Source of the DNA: Bermanella sp034112325
GTDB taxonomy: Bacteria > Pseudomonadota > Gammaproteobacteria > Pseudomonadales > Oceanobacteraceae
Assembly: GCA_034112325.1 (NCBI GenBank)
Contig: JAWUVO010000131.1
Span: forward strand, 1-13,802
Direction of reading: 5' to 3'
DNA length: 13,802 nt
This document shows, in pieces, positions 1 through 6,602 of this stretch. The notes under the pieces are model-generated. The model had not been told where the DNA came from. It made no database searches and saw only the letters and a program-made list of their open reading frames with translations. A program made the position numbers and the translations under genes. Position 1 is the stretch's first letter; each line of letters begins with the position of its first letter.

Positions 1-585
1 TCACAAGTTGAACTGATGAGGCGTATTAATATAAAAAGTTATTTTGGCGATGCGTCGTTACCCGACTTATTGCATACCGCAGGTATAAATCAAGCGGCTA
101 TATTAATAATTGCTATTGATCAGAAAGATCAAGCAGTTGAACTGACCCGTTACGTTAAAAAAACCTATCCTCATGTAAAAATATTAGCGCGTGGTTTTGA
201 TCGAGGACATAGCTATAAACTAGCTTATGCAGGTGCCGATTATGTAGTGAGTGAAACTTATCATTCAGCACTAGAAATGGGCCGTGAAGCCTTAGCTGCG
301 TTAGGTATGAGTCCATTTCAAGCCGAGCAGCAAAAGCATGTATTTCTGGATACCGAAATTGCCCATAAGGATGAACTATTTGATTTATGGAAAAACTCTT
401 TAGATGACGGTGGATTTGCAAAAGATTATCGGAAATTATTTATCCAGCTAGAAGATGCTTTACGAGATGAGATGGATAAGGATAGAGAAGACGCGCATGA
501 CAAAGGCGAGCGTGGTTGGACACCGCCCCCAAGAGACTACATTGAAAAAATAGTTGCCGCCAGCGGGAAAAAAAAACCTAAATAA
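1..585 (+). CDS. KefB/KefC-type potassium/proton antiporter, C-terminal part (5' end outside window)
   Basis: The reading frame is open from base 1, so the ATG at 16 is an internal methionine. The visible 194 residues match the cytoplasmic end of glutathione-gated K+ efflux proteins. They hold the second half of a Rossmann-type RCK/TrkA-N domain: FGDAS, the hydrophobic strand AAILIIAID, then KILARGFDRGHSYKLAYAGADYVV. The KefC-like helix SALEMGREALAALGM follows. The last 90 or so residues are a charged tail (ALRDEMDKDREDAHDKGERG, then a lysine-rich end), as in the C-terminal extension of this family. The membrane exchanger domain and the glycine-rich nucleotide loop lie upstream, so KefB, KefC and a generic CPA2 exchanger cannot be told apart. 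By family, such proteins export K+ in exchange for H+ at the inner membrane under ligand control. It converges with the oxidase gene on the other strand. Confidence 0.85.
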   Translation, partial: SQVELMRRINIKSYFGDASLPDLLHTAGINQAAILIIAIDQKDQAVELTRYVKKTYPHVKILARGFDRGHSYKLAYAGADYVVSETYHSALEMGREALAALGMSPFQAEQQKHVFLDTEIAHKDELFDLWKNSLDDGGFAKDYRKLFIQLEDALRDEMDKDREDAHDKGERGWTPPPRDYIEKIVAASGKKKPK

Positions 586-594
586 AATTTTATA

Positions 595-640
595 TTAACC
601 AGTAAGCTTAATTTAACTGTGCATCTAACTTACTGGTTAA
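595..640. terminator. Large hairpin between convergent genes, probable bidirectional terminator
   Basis: A perfect 12-bp inverted repeat, TTAACCAGTAAG (595-606) with CTTACTGGTTAA (629-640), has a 22-nt loop and lies between the stop codons of the antiporter and of the oxidase, which point at each other. The flank read on the minus strand is T-rich (complement of 580-594). The plus-strand flank is only moderately T-rich. Position and symmetry suggest termination in both directions, but the loop is larger than in a standard terminator. Confidence 0.6.
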
Positions 641-668
641 TCTATAAAGTTTAATAAAAATAGAAGGT

Positions 669-1973
669 TTACCTTAGCTTTTCCATCAATAAGTAATACC
701 ACATACCCACTGCTAAAAATTGATTACCCAGCCATTCGCTGCCTGGAATACGAACATGTTTACAACCAGCAAAGGTATCAAACTCTTCTAAATGCCCTGT
801 AATAGCGTTGGCCATAATTTCACTTACAATATGAGTAGTGGCTATGCCGTGACCCGAATAACCTTGTGCATAAAATACATTGTCAGATAATTTACCTAGC
901 TGTGGAATGCGATTAATAGAAATACCCATCATACCGCTCCACTGAAAATCTATTTTCACACCCTTTAAGCGCGGAAACGTTTTTTCAAGAGCGGGTCGCA
1001 TTTCAGCCTCGATGTTACGAGATGGCCGCCCACTGTAATTAGCCCCTCCACCAAATAACAAGCGATTGTCGGCGGTCATACGATAATAATCCAACACAAA
1101 ACGGCAATCATAAACAGCTAGATCTTTAGGATTGATTATATTAGCGACCTCTTCACCTAAAGGTTCGGTGGTCACAATACCACCGGCGGCTGGAAATATT
1201 TTGCCACTCATTTTCATCCGTTCTAAGCGATGATATGCATTACCCGCCAGCATTACTGTGTTGGCTGTTACAGTGCCTTTGGCCGTAATCACTTTGGGTA
1301 ATATACCAGCCTTTGCTGAGCCATGATCAATATTAATAACGGCTGAGTTTTCAAAAATTAAAGTACCTAAGGACTCGGCCGCTTTCGCTTCGCCTAAACA
1401 TAAGTTCAACGAATGCAGGTGCATATTTTTTTTATTATAAAGCGCACCATGGTAAATATCAGTTTCTAAATAGTCAGGCATTTGCTCACGGTTTAATAAT
1501 TCAACCTGATCTCCCATTCCATGCTTTACCGCTTCGTTGTAATTAGCGCTTAACTCGGTCATGTGACTTGGTTTATAGGCCGCGTGTAAATGACCAAATT
1601 TTAGATCGCAGTTTATAGCGTATTTTTCTACACGGTTTTTAATTATATCGTGACCGCGAAAGCGCAAATCCCAAATATATTGATCTACTTGAGTGCCCAG
1701 CTTGTTGCGCATTTGCTTACGCATGGCTTCGTCACCGGACAAACTACCCGTTACTTGCCCGCCATTGCGGCCAGTAGCACCATAAGCGACTTTTTCAGCC
1801 TCGATAACCGCTACTTTCAAGCCTTTTTCAGCCAGTTCAAGAGCGGTGTTAATGCCTGTAAATCCACCACCCACAATAGCCACATCGACCCGAATATCCC
1901 CTTCTAACTCAGGGTAGTTGCTCTCTTGGTTTACTGTGGCTGTGTAATAAGCCGAACATCGATTATTTATCAT
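669..1973 (-). CDS. puuB: Gamma-glutamylputrescine oxidase-type FAD-dependent oxidoreductase
   Basis: This is a 434-residue DAO-family flavoprotein, close to the usual PuuB/OrdL length. After the N-terminal SAYYTATVN stretch typical of PuuB comes an FAD-binding strand-turn-helix with GGGFTG at residues 35-40 and the acidic end of the second strand (VIEAE, about 57-61). The motif GATGRNGGQ at 65-73 follows. Near the C-terminus, YAQGYSGHGIATTH is the usual second FAD contact of the family. PuuB oxidises gamma-glutamylputrescine to gamma-glutamyl-gamma-aminobutyraldehyde, releasing ammonia and peroxide, in the cytoplasm. The start is supported by TAGGAA (complement of 1981-1986), about 7 nt upstream. 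It is transcribed divergently from the class V aminotransferase. A puuA-like gene lies 10 kb away, which supports a polyamine role. A related amine or amino-acid oxidase specificity remains possible. Confidence 0.82.
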   Translation of the reverse strand: MINNRCSAYYTATVNQESNYPELEGDIRVDVAIVGGGFTGINTALELAEKGLKVAVIEAEKVAYGATGRNGGQVTGSLSGDEAMRKQMRNKLGTQVDQYIWDLRFRGHDIIKNRVEKYAINCDLKFGHLHAAYKPSHMTELSANYNEAVKHGMGDQVELLNREQMPDYLETDIYHGALYNKKNMHLHSLNLCLGEAKAAESLGTLIFENSAVINIDHGSAKAGILPKVITAKGTVTANTVMLAGNAYHRLERMKMSGKIFPAAGGIVTTEPLGEEVANIINPKDLAVYDCRFVLDYYRMTADNRLLFGGGANYSGRPSRNIEAEMRPALEKTFPRLKGVKIDFQWSGMMGISINRIPQLGKLSDNVFYAQGYSGHGIATTHIVSEIMANAITGHLEEFDTFAGCKHVRIPGSEWLGNQFLAVGMWYYLLMEKLR

Positions 1974-2075
1974 GTTCGAATTCCTAAATTAAGTAGTTAA
2001 TAATGACTTAGTAAACCTTACCTGAATAAAACGGTGGATTATCTACCCCCATTTACATATAAACAGAGCCACTGA

Positions 2076-2119
2076 AGGGTACTTCTAAGGTACTTCTAAG
2101 GTGCTTCTAAGGTACTACA
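2076..2119. repeat. Four 11-bp direct repeats (AAGGTACTTCT type), possible operator array
   Basis: Four units lie head to tail without spacers. Copy 1 at 2076-2086 has one change (AGGGTACTTCT), copy 2 at 2087-2097 is AAGGTACTTCT, copy 3 at 2098-2108 has one change (AAGGTGCTTCT), and copy 4 at 2109-2119 has diverged at its end (AAGGTACTACA). The 11-bp period is about one helical turn, so every unit faces the same side of the DNA, as in cooperative binding arrays. The array lies about 103 bp from the puuB start and 175 bp from the aminotransferase start. Regulatory use is an inference. Confidence 0.7.
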
Positions 2120-2251
2120 AAGATATAAATAGTATAGACACATAAACCGCACATATTAGGTATTTACCGCTGGTCTCAAGCCTTTTTTAGTTAGCTCAGC
2201 TATAATCTTGCTCACGTTTAAAATCTCAGTATCAATCTCTAAGTTAGGCTT

Positions 2252-2257
2252 TATAAT
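2252..2257 (+). promoter_or_regulatory. Candidate -10 box (TATAAT) of the aminotransferase gene
   Basis: A perfect TATAAT lies 37 bp before the start codon. The sequence about 17 bp further upstream (GTATCA) is a poor -35 box, so this assignment rests mostly on the -10 hexamer and its position. A second TATAAT at 2201-2206 is an alternative. Confidence 0.35.
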
Positions 2258-2293
2258 GCCTACCTTAATTAGAACACCAATAAGGAACACGTA

Positions 2294-3418
2294 ATGGCTG
2301 GTTTACTACCTAACATCGATCCAGATGGCCTTTTAGAATATTCAGTTGTATTCACCGATCGCTCGCTAAACCATATGTCTAAGACCTTTCAAGGTGTAAT
2401 GAACGACATTTCGAGTAATTTAAAACAAGTATACAATGCTGAAAGTGTTGTGGTTGTTCCTGGTGGCGGCACTTTTGGTATGGAAGCGGTTGCACGCCAG
2501 TTTGCAAATAACAAAAAATGCCTAGTGATTCGTAATGGTTTTTTCAGCTACCGCTGGAGTCAGATCTTTGAAATGGGTGAGCTTCCTTCATCAGAGATAG
2601 TATTAAAAGCACGCCAAACAGAAAGCGGGTCTGAACAACCCTTTTCTCCTGCCCCTATTGACGAAGTTGTCGCGGCAATAAAAACAGAAAAGCCAGATGT
2701 GGTATTTGCACCACATGTTGAAACATCGGCCGGTATTATTTTACCCGACGACTACCTCAAACAAGTAGCCGACGCGGTACATTCAGTTGGCGGTTTGTTT
2801 GTTTTAGACTGCATAGCCTCTGGCACAGTATGGGTTGATATGAAAGCTGTTGGTGTAGACGTATTAATCAGCGCACCACAAAAAGGTTGGAGCGCTCAGC
2901 CGTGTGCCGCCCTAGTTATGCTAAGCAGCAATGCACTGGCATTACTAGAAACCACCACAAGCAATAGCTTTGCGTGCGACCTCAAAAAATGGCATCAAAT
3001 TATGCAAGCCTACCTTAATGGAGGCCATGCATATCACGCTACCATGCCAACCGATGCTTTAACCGCTTTTCGTGACACCATGTTAGAAACTAAAGCATAT
3101 GGCTTTGACAAAGTTAAAGCCGAGCAAATTGAGCTGGGCCAAAAAGCCCGCATCATGCTAGAGAGCAAAGGCATAAAGAGCGTAGCCGCTGAAGGCTTTA
3201 AAGCCCCTGGCGTAGTCGTTAGCTACACCGCCGACTCTGGTATGCAAAATGGTAGTAAGTTTGCTGCACTAGGTATGCAAGCCGCCGCTGGTGTGCCGCT
3301 AATGGTTGACGAACCTGCCGACTTTAAAACCTTCCGTTTAGGCTTATTTGGATTAGATAAGCTGCATAATGTAGAGCGCACTGTTAGCAATTTAGAAGCC
3401 GTTATAGATCAGCTATAA
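2294..3418 (+). CDS. Class V (alanine/serine-glyoxylate type) PLP-dependent aminotransferase
   Basis: This 374-residue fold-type I PLP enzyme is of the usual family length. Visible features are PGGGTFGMEA (56-65), the phosphate-binding loop region; PHVETSAG (140-147), the substrate and cofactor segment typical of alanine-glyoxylate aminotransferase relatives; LDCIASG (171-177), with D172 expected to contact the pyridine nitrogen; and SAPQKGWS (193-200), with K197 as the Schiff-base lysine. RLGLFG near the C-terminus carries the expected carboxylate-binding arginine. The start is supported by AAGGA at 2282-2286, 7 nt upstream. The natural substrate cannot be read from sequence: alanine-, serine- or ureidoglycine-glyoxylate transfer are family options. 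The divergent arrangement with puuB hints at a role in amine nitrogen turnover, which is only an inference. The gene is followed by a strong terminator, so it is probably monocistronic. Confidence 0.82.
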   Translation: MAGLLPNIDPDGLLEYSVVFTDRSLNHMSKTFQGVMNDISSNLKQVYNAESVVVVPGGGTFGMEAVARQFANNKKCLVIRNGFFSYRWSQIFEMGELPSSEIVLKARQTESGSEQPFSPAPIDEVVAAIKTEKPDVVFAPHVETSAGIILPDDYLKQVADAVHSVGGLFVLDCIASGTVWVDMKAVGVDVLISAPQKGWSAQPCAALVMLSSNALALLETTTSNSFACDLKKWHQIMQAYLNGGHAYHATMPTDALTAFRDTMLETKAYGFDKVKAEQIELGQKARIMLESKGIKSVAAEGFKAPGVVVSYTADSGMQNGSKFAALGMQAAAGVPLMVDEPADFKTFRLGLFGLDKLHNVERTVSNLEAVIDQL

Positions 3419-3442
3419 GCGCTTTTAAACCTCGGTAGTACA

Positions 3443-3474
3443 AAAAACCCAATGGATTAATTCATTGGGTTTTT
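3443..3474 (+). terminator. Rho-independent terminator of the aminotransferase gene
   Basis: The stem AAAAACCCAATG (3443-3454) pairs with CATTGGGTTTTT (3463-3474) around an 8-nt loop. The stem runs straight into a T-tract, and on the other strand the A-run serves as one too. It starts 25 nt after the stop codon. Confidence 0.9.
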
Positions 3475-3668
3475 CTATATATGTCATGTCCTTTTATTGC
3501 TTTCTTTTAATAACCCTTAGTTCTAAAAAAGGCCTGTTATTTCTAGTTTTAGCCATCTGTTTAAAGATAATTATTTTTGATCTTAACGATTAAAATTTTT
3601 CGATTTACAAACCCATTCAATGAGCAGATATTCCGTTTTACCAACAACCAAGATGGAGTGTAAGCACT

Positions 3669-3878
3669 GTGTCTAAGACCCAAAAAAAACTAGATTTAAA
3701 TGATGACTGGGAAGACTCGGACGACGACGATCAATACGAAGATACGTTCTCCGATCGACTTAGAGAAAAACGTGACAAATTGCTTCGCAGCACAGAGCTG
3801 AGAAGAAAGATTGAAGACAGGCTAGAAAGCCGTCGCTTACGTGATCAGTTTGGAGATTTTGACTCTTTCTCATTCTAA
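3669..3878 (+). CDS. Small charged protein, PA3496-like family
   Basis: This 69-residue protein starts at GTG, with GGAG at 3655-3658 about 10 nt upstream. Charge is split by segment. Residues 9-29 are strongly acidic (LDLNDDWEDSDDDDQYED), while residues 30-58 are a basic, helix-prone stretch rich in arginine (DRLREKRDKLLR, then LRRKIEDRLESRRLR). The end is GDFDSFSF. There is no membrane segment, signal peptide or cysteine. The C-terminal RRKIEDxLExRRL...GDFD pattern resembles the short proteins of pseudomonads and relatives named after PA3496, for which an envelope-integrity role has been suggested. That family assignment is from memory and tentative. The last 13 codons belong to the first copy of a diverged tandem repeat that continues downstream of the stop codon. 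Confidence 0.6.
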   Translation: MSKTQKKLDLNDDWEDSDDDDQYEDTFSDRLREKRDKLLRSTELRRKIEDRLESRRLRDQFGDFDSFSF

Positions 3879-3922
3879 GAGCGCTTCGAACAACCGTAGA
3901 GATTTGATAAAACAGATTTAAC

Positions 3923-3942
3923 AGCAGGATGCTAATCCTGCT
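3923..3942 (+). other. Hairpin of repeat unit A
   Basis: The perfect 8-bp stem AGCAGGAT (3923-3930) pairs with ATCCTGCT (3935-3942) around the tetraloop GCTA. No T-tract follows, so it is not a standard terminator. It could stabilise or define the 3' end of the small-protein mRNA. Confidence 0.65.
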
Positions 3943-4039
3943 ACTTACATGATCAGTTTAGAAGTATTGATTCTTAGTCATTCTAAGAGCGCTCTAAACC
4001 ACTGTAGACAGGTTAGATAAGAGTTATAGTGTTAAAAAG

Positions 4040-4055
4040 CAGGCTGCTTAGCCTG
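4040..4055 (+). other. Hairpin of repeat unit B, with a compensatory base-pair change
   Basis: CAGGCT (4040-4045) pairs with AGCCTG (4050-4055) around GCTT, at the place in the unit that corresponds to the unit A hairpin. The second pair from the loop is A-T in unit A and C-G here: both sides changed together and pairing was kept. Confidence 0.65.
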
Positions 4056-4148
4056 TCGCTTACATGTTCAGTTTAAAGTATAAGCCGTTAGTCATTCTAA
4101 CCGCGCTTTAAACCACAGTAGCCTAGTTTGAACTGCCCTTTGGTAAAG

Positions 4149-4176
4149 GCGTTATGATAAACATAACGCTTTTTTT
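4149..4176 (+). terminator. Rho-independent terminator before the peptidase gene
   Basis: GCGTTATG (4149-4156) pairs with CATAACGC (4162-4169) around ATAAA, followed by seven T residues (4170-4176). It probably ends transcripts that start at the small protein and run through the repeat units. A smaller hairpin, CCTTT with AAAGG, lies immediately upstream at about 4137-4149. Confidence 0.9.
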
Positions 4177-4247
4177 ATGCCTATTAACTTAACAAATATT
4201 TTGTTATAAACGATATTACTTCGTGAATAATTTTAGAGCTCATTTTC

Positions 4248-5324
4248 ATGTCTCAAGCATTACCAGCTAGCTTCACCAATCTATTGTCATTATTAATGCG
4301 TAGTCCTTCCGTTGTGGGTGCTGAGCATTCTTTTTTTAGAGTACTGCAAAGAGAACTTGAAGAACGTGGTGCTAAAGTTACTTGGTACGAAGGTGTTCTA
4401 GTAGCTCAAGGCAACAAACCTAACAGCCTTTACCTGTCGTCTCACATCGATCGTCATGGCCTTATGTGTACTGGACCAAATGAGTTTCAGTACGCCGCGT
4501 TTGTTGCTGGTGCCCGCTCCGACCTACTTGGTAATAGCGTAGGCGAAGAACTTATGCGTAAAATTGTAAACCGCTTTACCGGCGAAAAAGTCTATGCTTA
4601 CGAGCCTTGGTCAGGAGCATATCGCGGCAAAGGTGACGTACTTGACGCTTATATTTGTGAATACAGAAACAACCTTATATTTAATTTAGACGGCTTAGAG
4701 CACCTTGTAGCAGGAACACCTGTGGCATTTTTAGATAAATTAAAAACCACAGATGTGTCATTATCCGGTCAGTTAGACAACGTTTTAACAGCAACGGCCT
4801 TAGTGTATTTATTTGAACAGGGCTTTCAGGGCACGGCTTTTTTTACCGCACAAGAGGAAGCAGGTAAAAGCTGGCGCTATTTATTAGAATGGTTTCGCCG
4901 GTTTGGCGGTTCCACAAATCAATTAGTAGTGGTTGATACAAGCCCATATCCAGACTTTGAAGCCGCTTCAGAGCAACACCTGATATTACGTAACTGCGAT
5001 GCGAATGCGCCTTTCAATTCGGCTCTCACTCAGCAGCTACAAGCTACCTGTGAGCAATTAGGGTATTCAACACAATACAAAGACCAATATGTAGAACAAA
5101 AGAATGCCATTGCACTTGCTCAAGGGTTACCAGTCTACTCTATAGGTTCAACCGAAATGGGCCGCATCATTCAAGCATCAAATGGTCTGGTAGACGGGAC
5201 AACTTTGCAAATCCCTACCTCTGGATATCATACAATGGCCGAGACCGCTCCTATTACATCTATTCTTGCATTTTTAGATGTATTAACTAATTTAGCTGGC
5301 ATAAACCCAAGCCATCCGAACTAA
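4248..5324 (+). CDS. M42-type (glutamyl aminopeptidase-like) metallopeptidase
   Basis: This 358-residue protein has the five metal-ligand positions of dinuclear M42/M20-like aminopeptidases in order: H66 in SSHIDRHG, with D68 beside it; D177 in SGQLDNV as the bridging aspartate; the E203-E204 pair in TAQEEAG (general base and ligand); D230 in VVVDTSP; and H328 in TSGYHTMAE. The site therefore looks intact. There is no signal peptide, so it should act in the cytoplasm, trimming peptides or small N-acyl substrates. The start ATG has only a weak ribosome site (TTAGAG, about 12 nt upstream). A terminator lies 70 bp upstream and an MgtC-like gene starts 40 bp downstream, so the peptidase probably opens a short operon. 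The substrate is unknown. Confidence 0.78.
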   Translation: MSQALPASFTNLLSLLMRSPSVVGAEHSFFRVLQRELEERGAKVTWYEGVLVAQGNKPNSLYLSSHIDRHGLMCTGPNEFQYAAFVAGARSDLLGNSVGEELMRKIVNRFTGEKVYAYEPWSGAYRGKGDVLDAYICEYRNNLIFNLDGLEHLVAGTPVAFLDKLKTTDVSLSGQLDNVLTATALVYLFEQGFQGTAFFTAQEEAGKSWRYLLEWFRRFGGSTNQLVVVDTSPYPDFEAASEQHLILRNCDANAPFNSALTQQLQATCEQLGYSTQYKDQYVEQKNAIALAQGLPVYSIGSTEMGRIIQASNGLVDGTTLQIPTSGYHTMAETAPITSILAFLDVLTNLAGINPSHPN

Positions 5325-5364
5325 CATTGAACATTAAAAACACACGGTTTAGCATTAAATATAC

Positions 5365-5868
5365 ATGACTATTACAGACTTATTTGCCATCGACCCATAT
5401 GATTGGGCATCTATTAGCACCGCCATTTTTTGCGGCACTATTATAGGCTTTGAACGGCAAGTGCGCGGTAAGCCCGTTGGTATTCGTACCGCATCGCTGA
5501 TTACACTGGGTACTTATTTATTCCTTTCTACCGCGTTTATGTTGAAAGGCGATGTTGTTGATCCATCGCGGGTGGTAGGCCAAGTTATTACCGGTATCGG
5601 CTTTTTAGGGGCTGGCGTAATGCTGGCCAAAGATGGCGCCGTAGTCGGTGTTACATCGGCCGCTACTATTTGGGTGCTAGCCGCTATTGGGGTTATGATT
5701 GCCACCGGTAATCTAGAGGCCGCAGTTAAATTATCGGTTTTAGTGGTGGTTATATTATTTGGTATTGACTACCTAGAAAACCGCATGAAAATATTAAGCC
5801 AAGGTGTCCATAAAGGGATACAACGCTCGATATATAAAGTGAAAAAAAGGCGTCAAAAAACAGATTAA
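5365..5868 (+). CDS. MgtC/SapB family inner-membrane protein, short form
   Basis: This 167-residue, very hydrophobic protein has about five predicted membrane segments (roughly residues 14-31, 40-60, 68-88, 97-115 and 119-136). The MgtC signature is present: GFERQVRGKPVGIRTASLI at about 32-50, then VVGQVITGIGFLGAGVM at about 69-85. It ends in a basic cytoplasmic tail (KVKKRRQK) and lacks the C-terminal ACT-like domain of Salmonella MgtC, so it is the short, common form. By family it sits in the inner membrane and has been linked to Mg2+ limitation and ATP-synthase control, but the short forms are largely uncharacterised. No clear ribosome site precedes the ATG. The gene lies 40 bp after the peptidase and 11 bp before the cysteine-cluster gene, consistent with one operon. 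Confidence 0.85.
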   Translation: MTITDLFAIDPYDWASISTAIFCGTIIGFERQVRGKPVGIRTASLITLGTYLFLSTAFMLKGDVVDPSRVVGQVITGIGFLGAGVMLAKDGAVVGVTSAATIWVLAAIGVMIATGNLEAAVKLSVLVVVILFGIDYLENRMKILSQGVHKGIQRSIYKVKKRRQKTD

Positions 5869-5879
5869 AAGAGACTTAT

Positions 5880-6254
5880 TTGAAAGATTGTAACTCGTGT
5901 GGCAAATGCTGTATTAAGTACAGTAATGGTGGATTATCGGCTGCCAAACATGAAATAGACGAATGGGAAGAAAACAGCCCAGAAATTTATCAATATGTAA
6001 AAGACGGACTCATTTGGGCTGACCCAAAAACAGGCGAGCAAATCACCTTATGTCCATTTTTAAGCAAACAAGAAAATTCTAAAGTTTATACCTGCGATAT
6101 ATATTTTGATCGACCTGATGACTGTCGATATTACCCTTCAACGGTAGATGAAATGATTGCAGACGACTGCGAAATGATAGAAAAGAAAGACTTACTTGAC
6201 CGAAAAAAAGCCCGGGTCAAACTTGATTTAATTATGAGCGATAGCCGCGGCTAG
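5880..6254 (+). CDS. YkgJ-type cysteine cluster protein (CxxCxxCC family)
   Basis: This 124-residue protein belongs to the putative zinc/iron-chelating CxxCxxCC family. Cysteines are C4, C7, C10 and C11 in CNSCGKCC, then C58 in LCPFL, C72 in YTCDIY, C82 in RPDDCRYYP, and an extra C97. The spacing and the closing RPxxCRxYP match the family, whose members are thought to bind a metal ion. No reaction is established. The start is TTG, with AAAAGAGA just upstream (5867-5874). There is no ATG or GTG before the N-terminal cysteines, and starting at TTG keeps the whole cluster. It follows the MgtC-like gene by 11 bp and is probably co-transcribed with it. Confidence 0.85.
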   Translation: MKDCNSCGKCCIKYSNGGLSAAKHEIDEWEENSPEIYQYVKDGLIWADPKTGEQITLCPFLSKQENSKVYTCDIYFDRPDDCRYYPSTVDEMIADDCEMIEKKDLLDRKKARVKLDLIMSDSRG

Positions 6255-6602
6255 ATATTAACTAGATAAATTTTTCTGTCGTTAAAGTTGAACGAAACTA
6301 CGGTTTTGATAATAACCTTTATTCTGCATAGTGCCTTTAATTGCTATTCAACTAGGCTAACTGCCCAATACTTTAAAAAAAATCTGGTTATAGACTAAAA
6401 AAGTACTAGATATATCCTGCCCTGCAAGGCTATTTTTAAAAAACATAAGCGCTTTAATATACAGAGCTGCTGTAACCATAAATCAATTAAAAAAACAGTA
6501 ATTTACTTAACATGAATTTTTATTCGAATATTTATAAACATTAAATATTTTTATCCTTTTCACTAAAAAAATTATCTTGTATTTTTAGTTTCCCTCCCTA
6601 GA
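6255..6602 (+). promoter_or_regulatory. AT-rich leader and promoter region of the polyamine operon
   Basis: About 350 bp without a credible gene, very AT-rich in its last 130 bp. No clear terminator for the upstream genes was found. GCCCTGCAAGGC (6419-6430) followed by TATTTTT is a weak hairpin at best. A motif TAAGCGCTTTAA at 6446-6457 resembles the element found at the stop codons near 3416 and 3876. Just before the first ATG is a pyrimidine run, TTTCCCTCCCTAG, which is the complement of a ribosome site rather than a ribosome site. No promoter could be assigned with confidence. Confidence 0.45.

Larger units (their letters stand above)
1974..2293. promoter_or_regulatory. Divergent promoter region between puuB and the aminotransferase
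   Basis: These 320 bp hold no credible gene. They contain a ribosome site for each divergent gene, TAGGAA on the minus strand (1981-1986) and AAGGA at 2282-2286. There are two TATAAT hexamers on the plus strand (2201-2206 and 2252-2257). Neither has a convincing -35 box at the right distance, which would fit activator-dependent promoters. An array of four 11-bp direct repeats lies at 2076-2119, placed so that it could act on either gene. Confidence 0.6.
3836..4148 (+). repeat. Three diverged tandem repeats of about 108-115 bp with internal hairpins
   Basis: Each unit opens with CTTACRTGWTCAGTTT: unit A at 3836-3943, unit B at 3944-4058, unit C at 4059 to about 4148. About 30 bp in, all units have CATTCTAA. 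A GCGCTY...AAC...GTAG block follows, and a hairpin lies near the end. Unit A overlaps the last 13 codons and stop codon of the small protein, while units B and C are non-coding. This fills most of the 369-bp gap before the peptidase gene. The units have diverged by substitutions and small indels, so the duplication is old. It is not a CRISPR: there are no short identical repeats with unique spacers. Confidence 0.8.

Noticed and set aside
3836..4148. CRISPR-like array
   Set aside because: The repeats are over 100 bp long, diverged and directly adjacent, with no unique spacers and no cas gene nearby.
6419..6436. Terminator after the cysteine-cluster gene (GCCCTGCAAGGC then TATTTTT)
   Set aside because: The stem holds only about three pairs once a mismatch and a realistic loop are allowed. 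It lies 165 bp after the stop codon.
6512..6544. Ten-codon upstream reading frame in the speA leader (MNFYSNIYKH)
   Set aside because: It has no ribosome site and no arginine codons that would suggest attenuation. Such a frame is expected by chance in AT-rich DNA.
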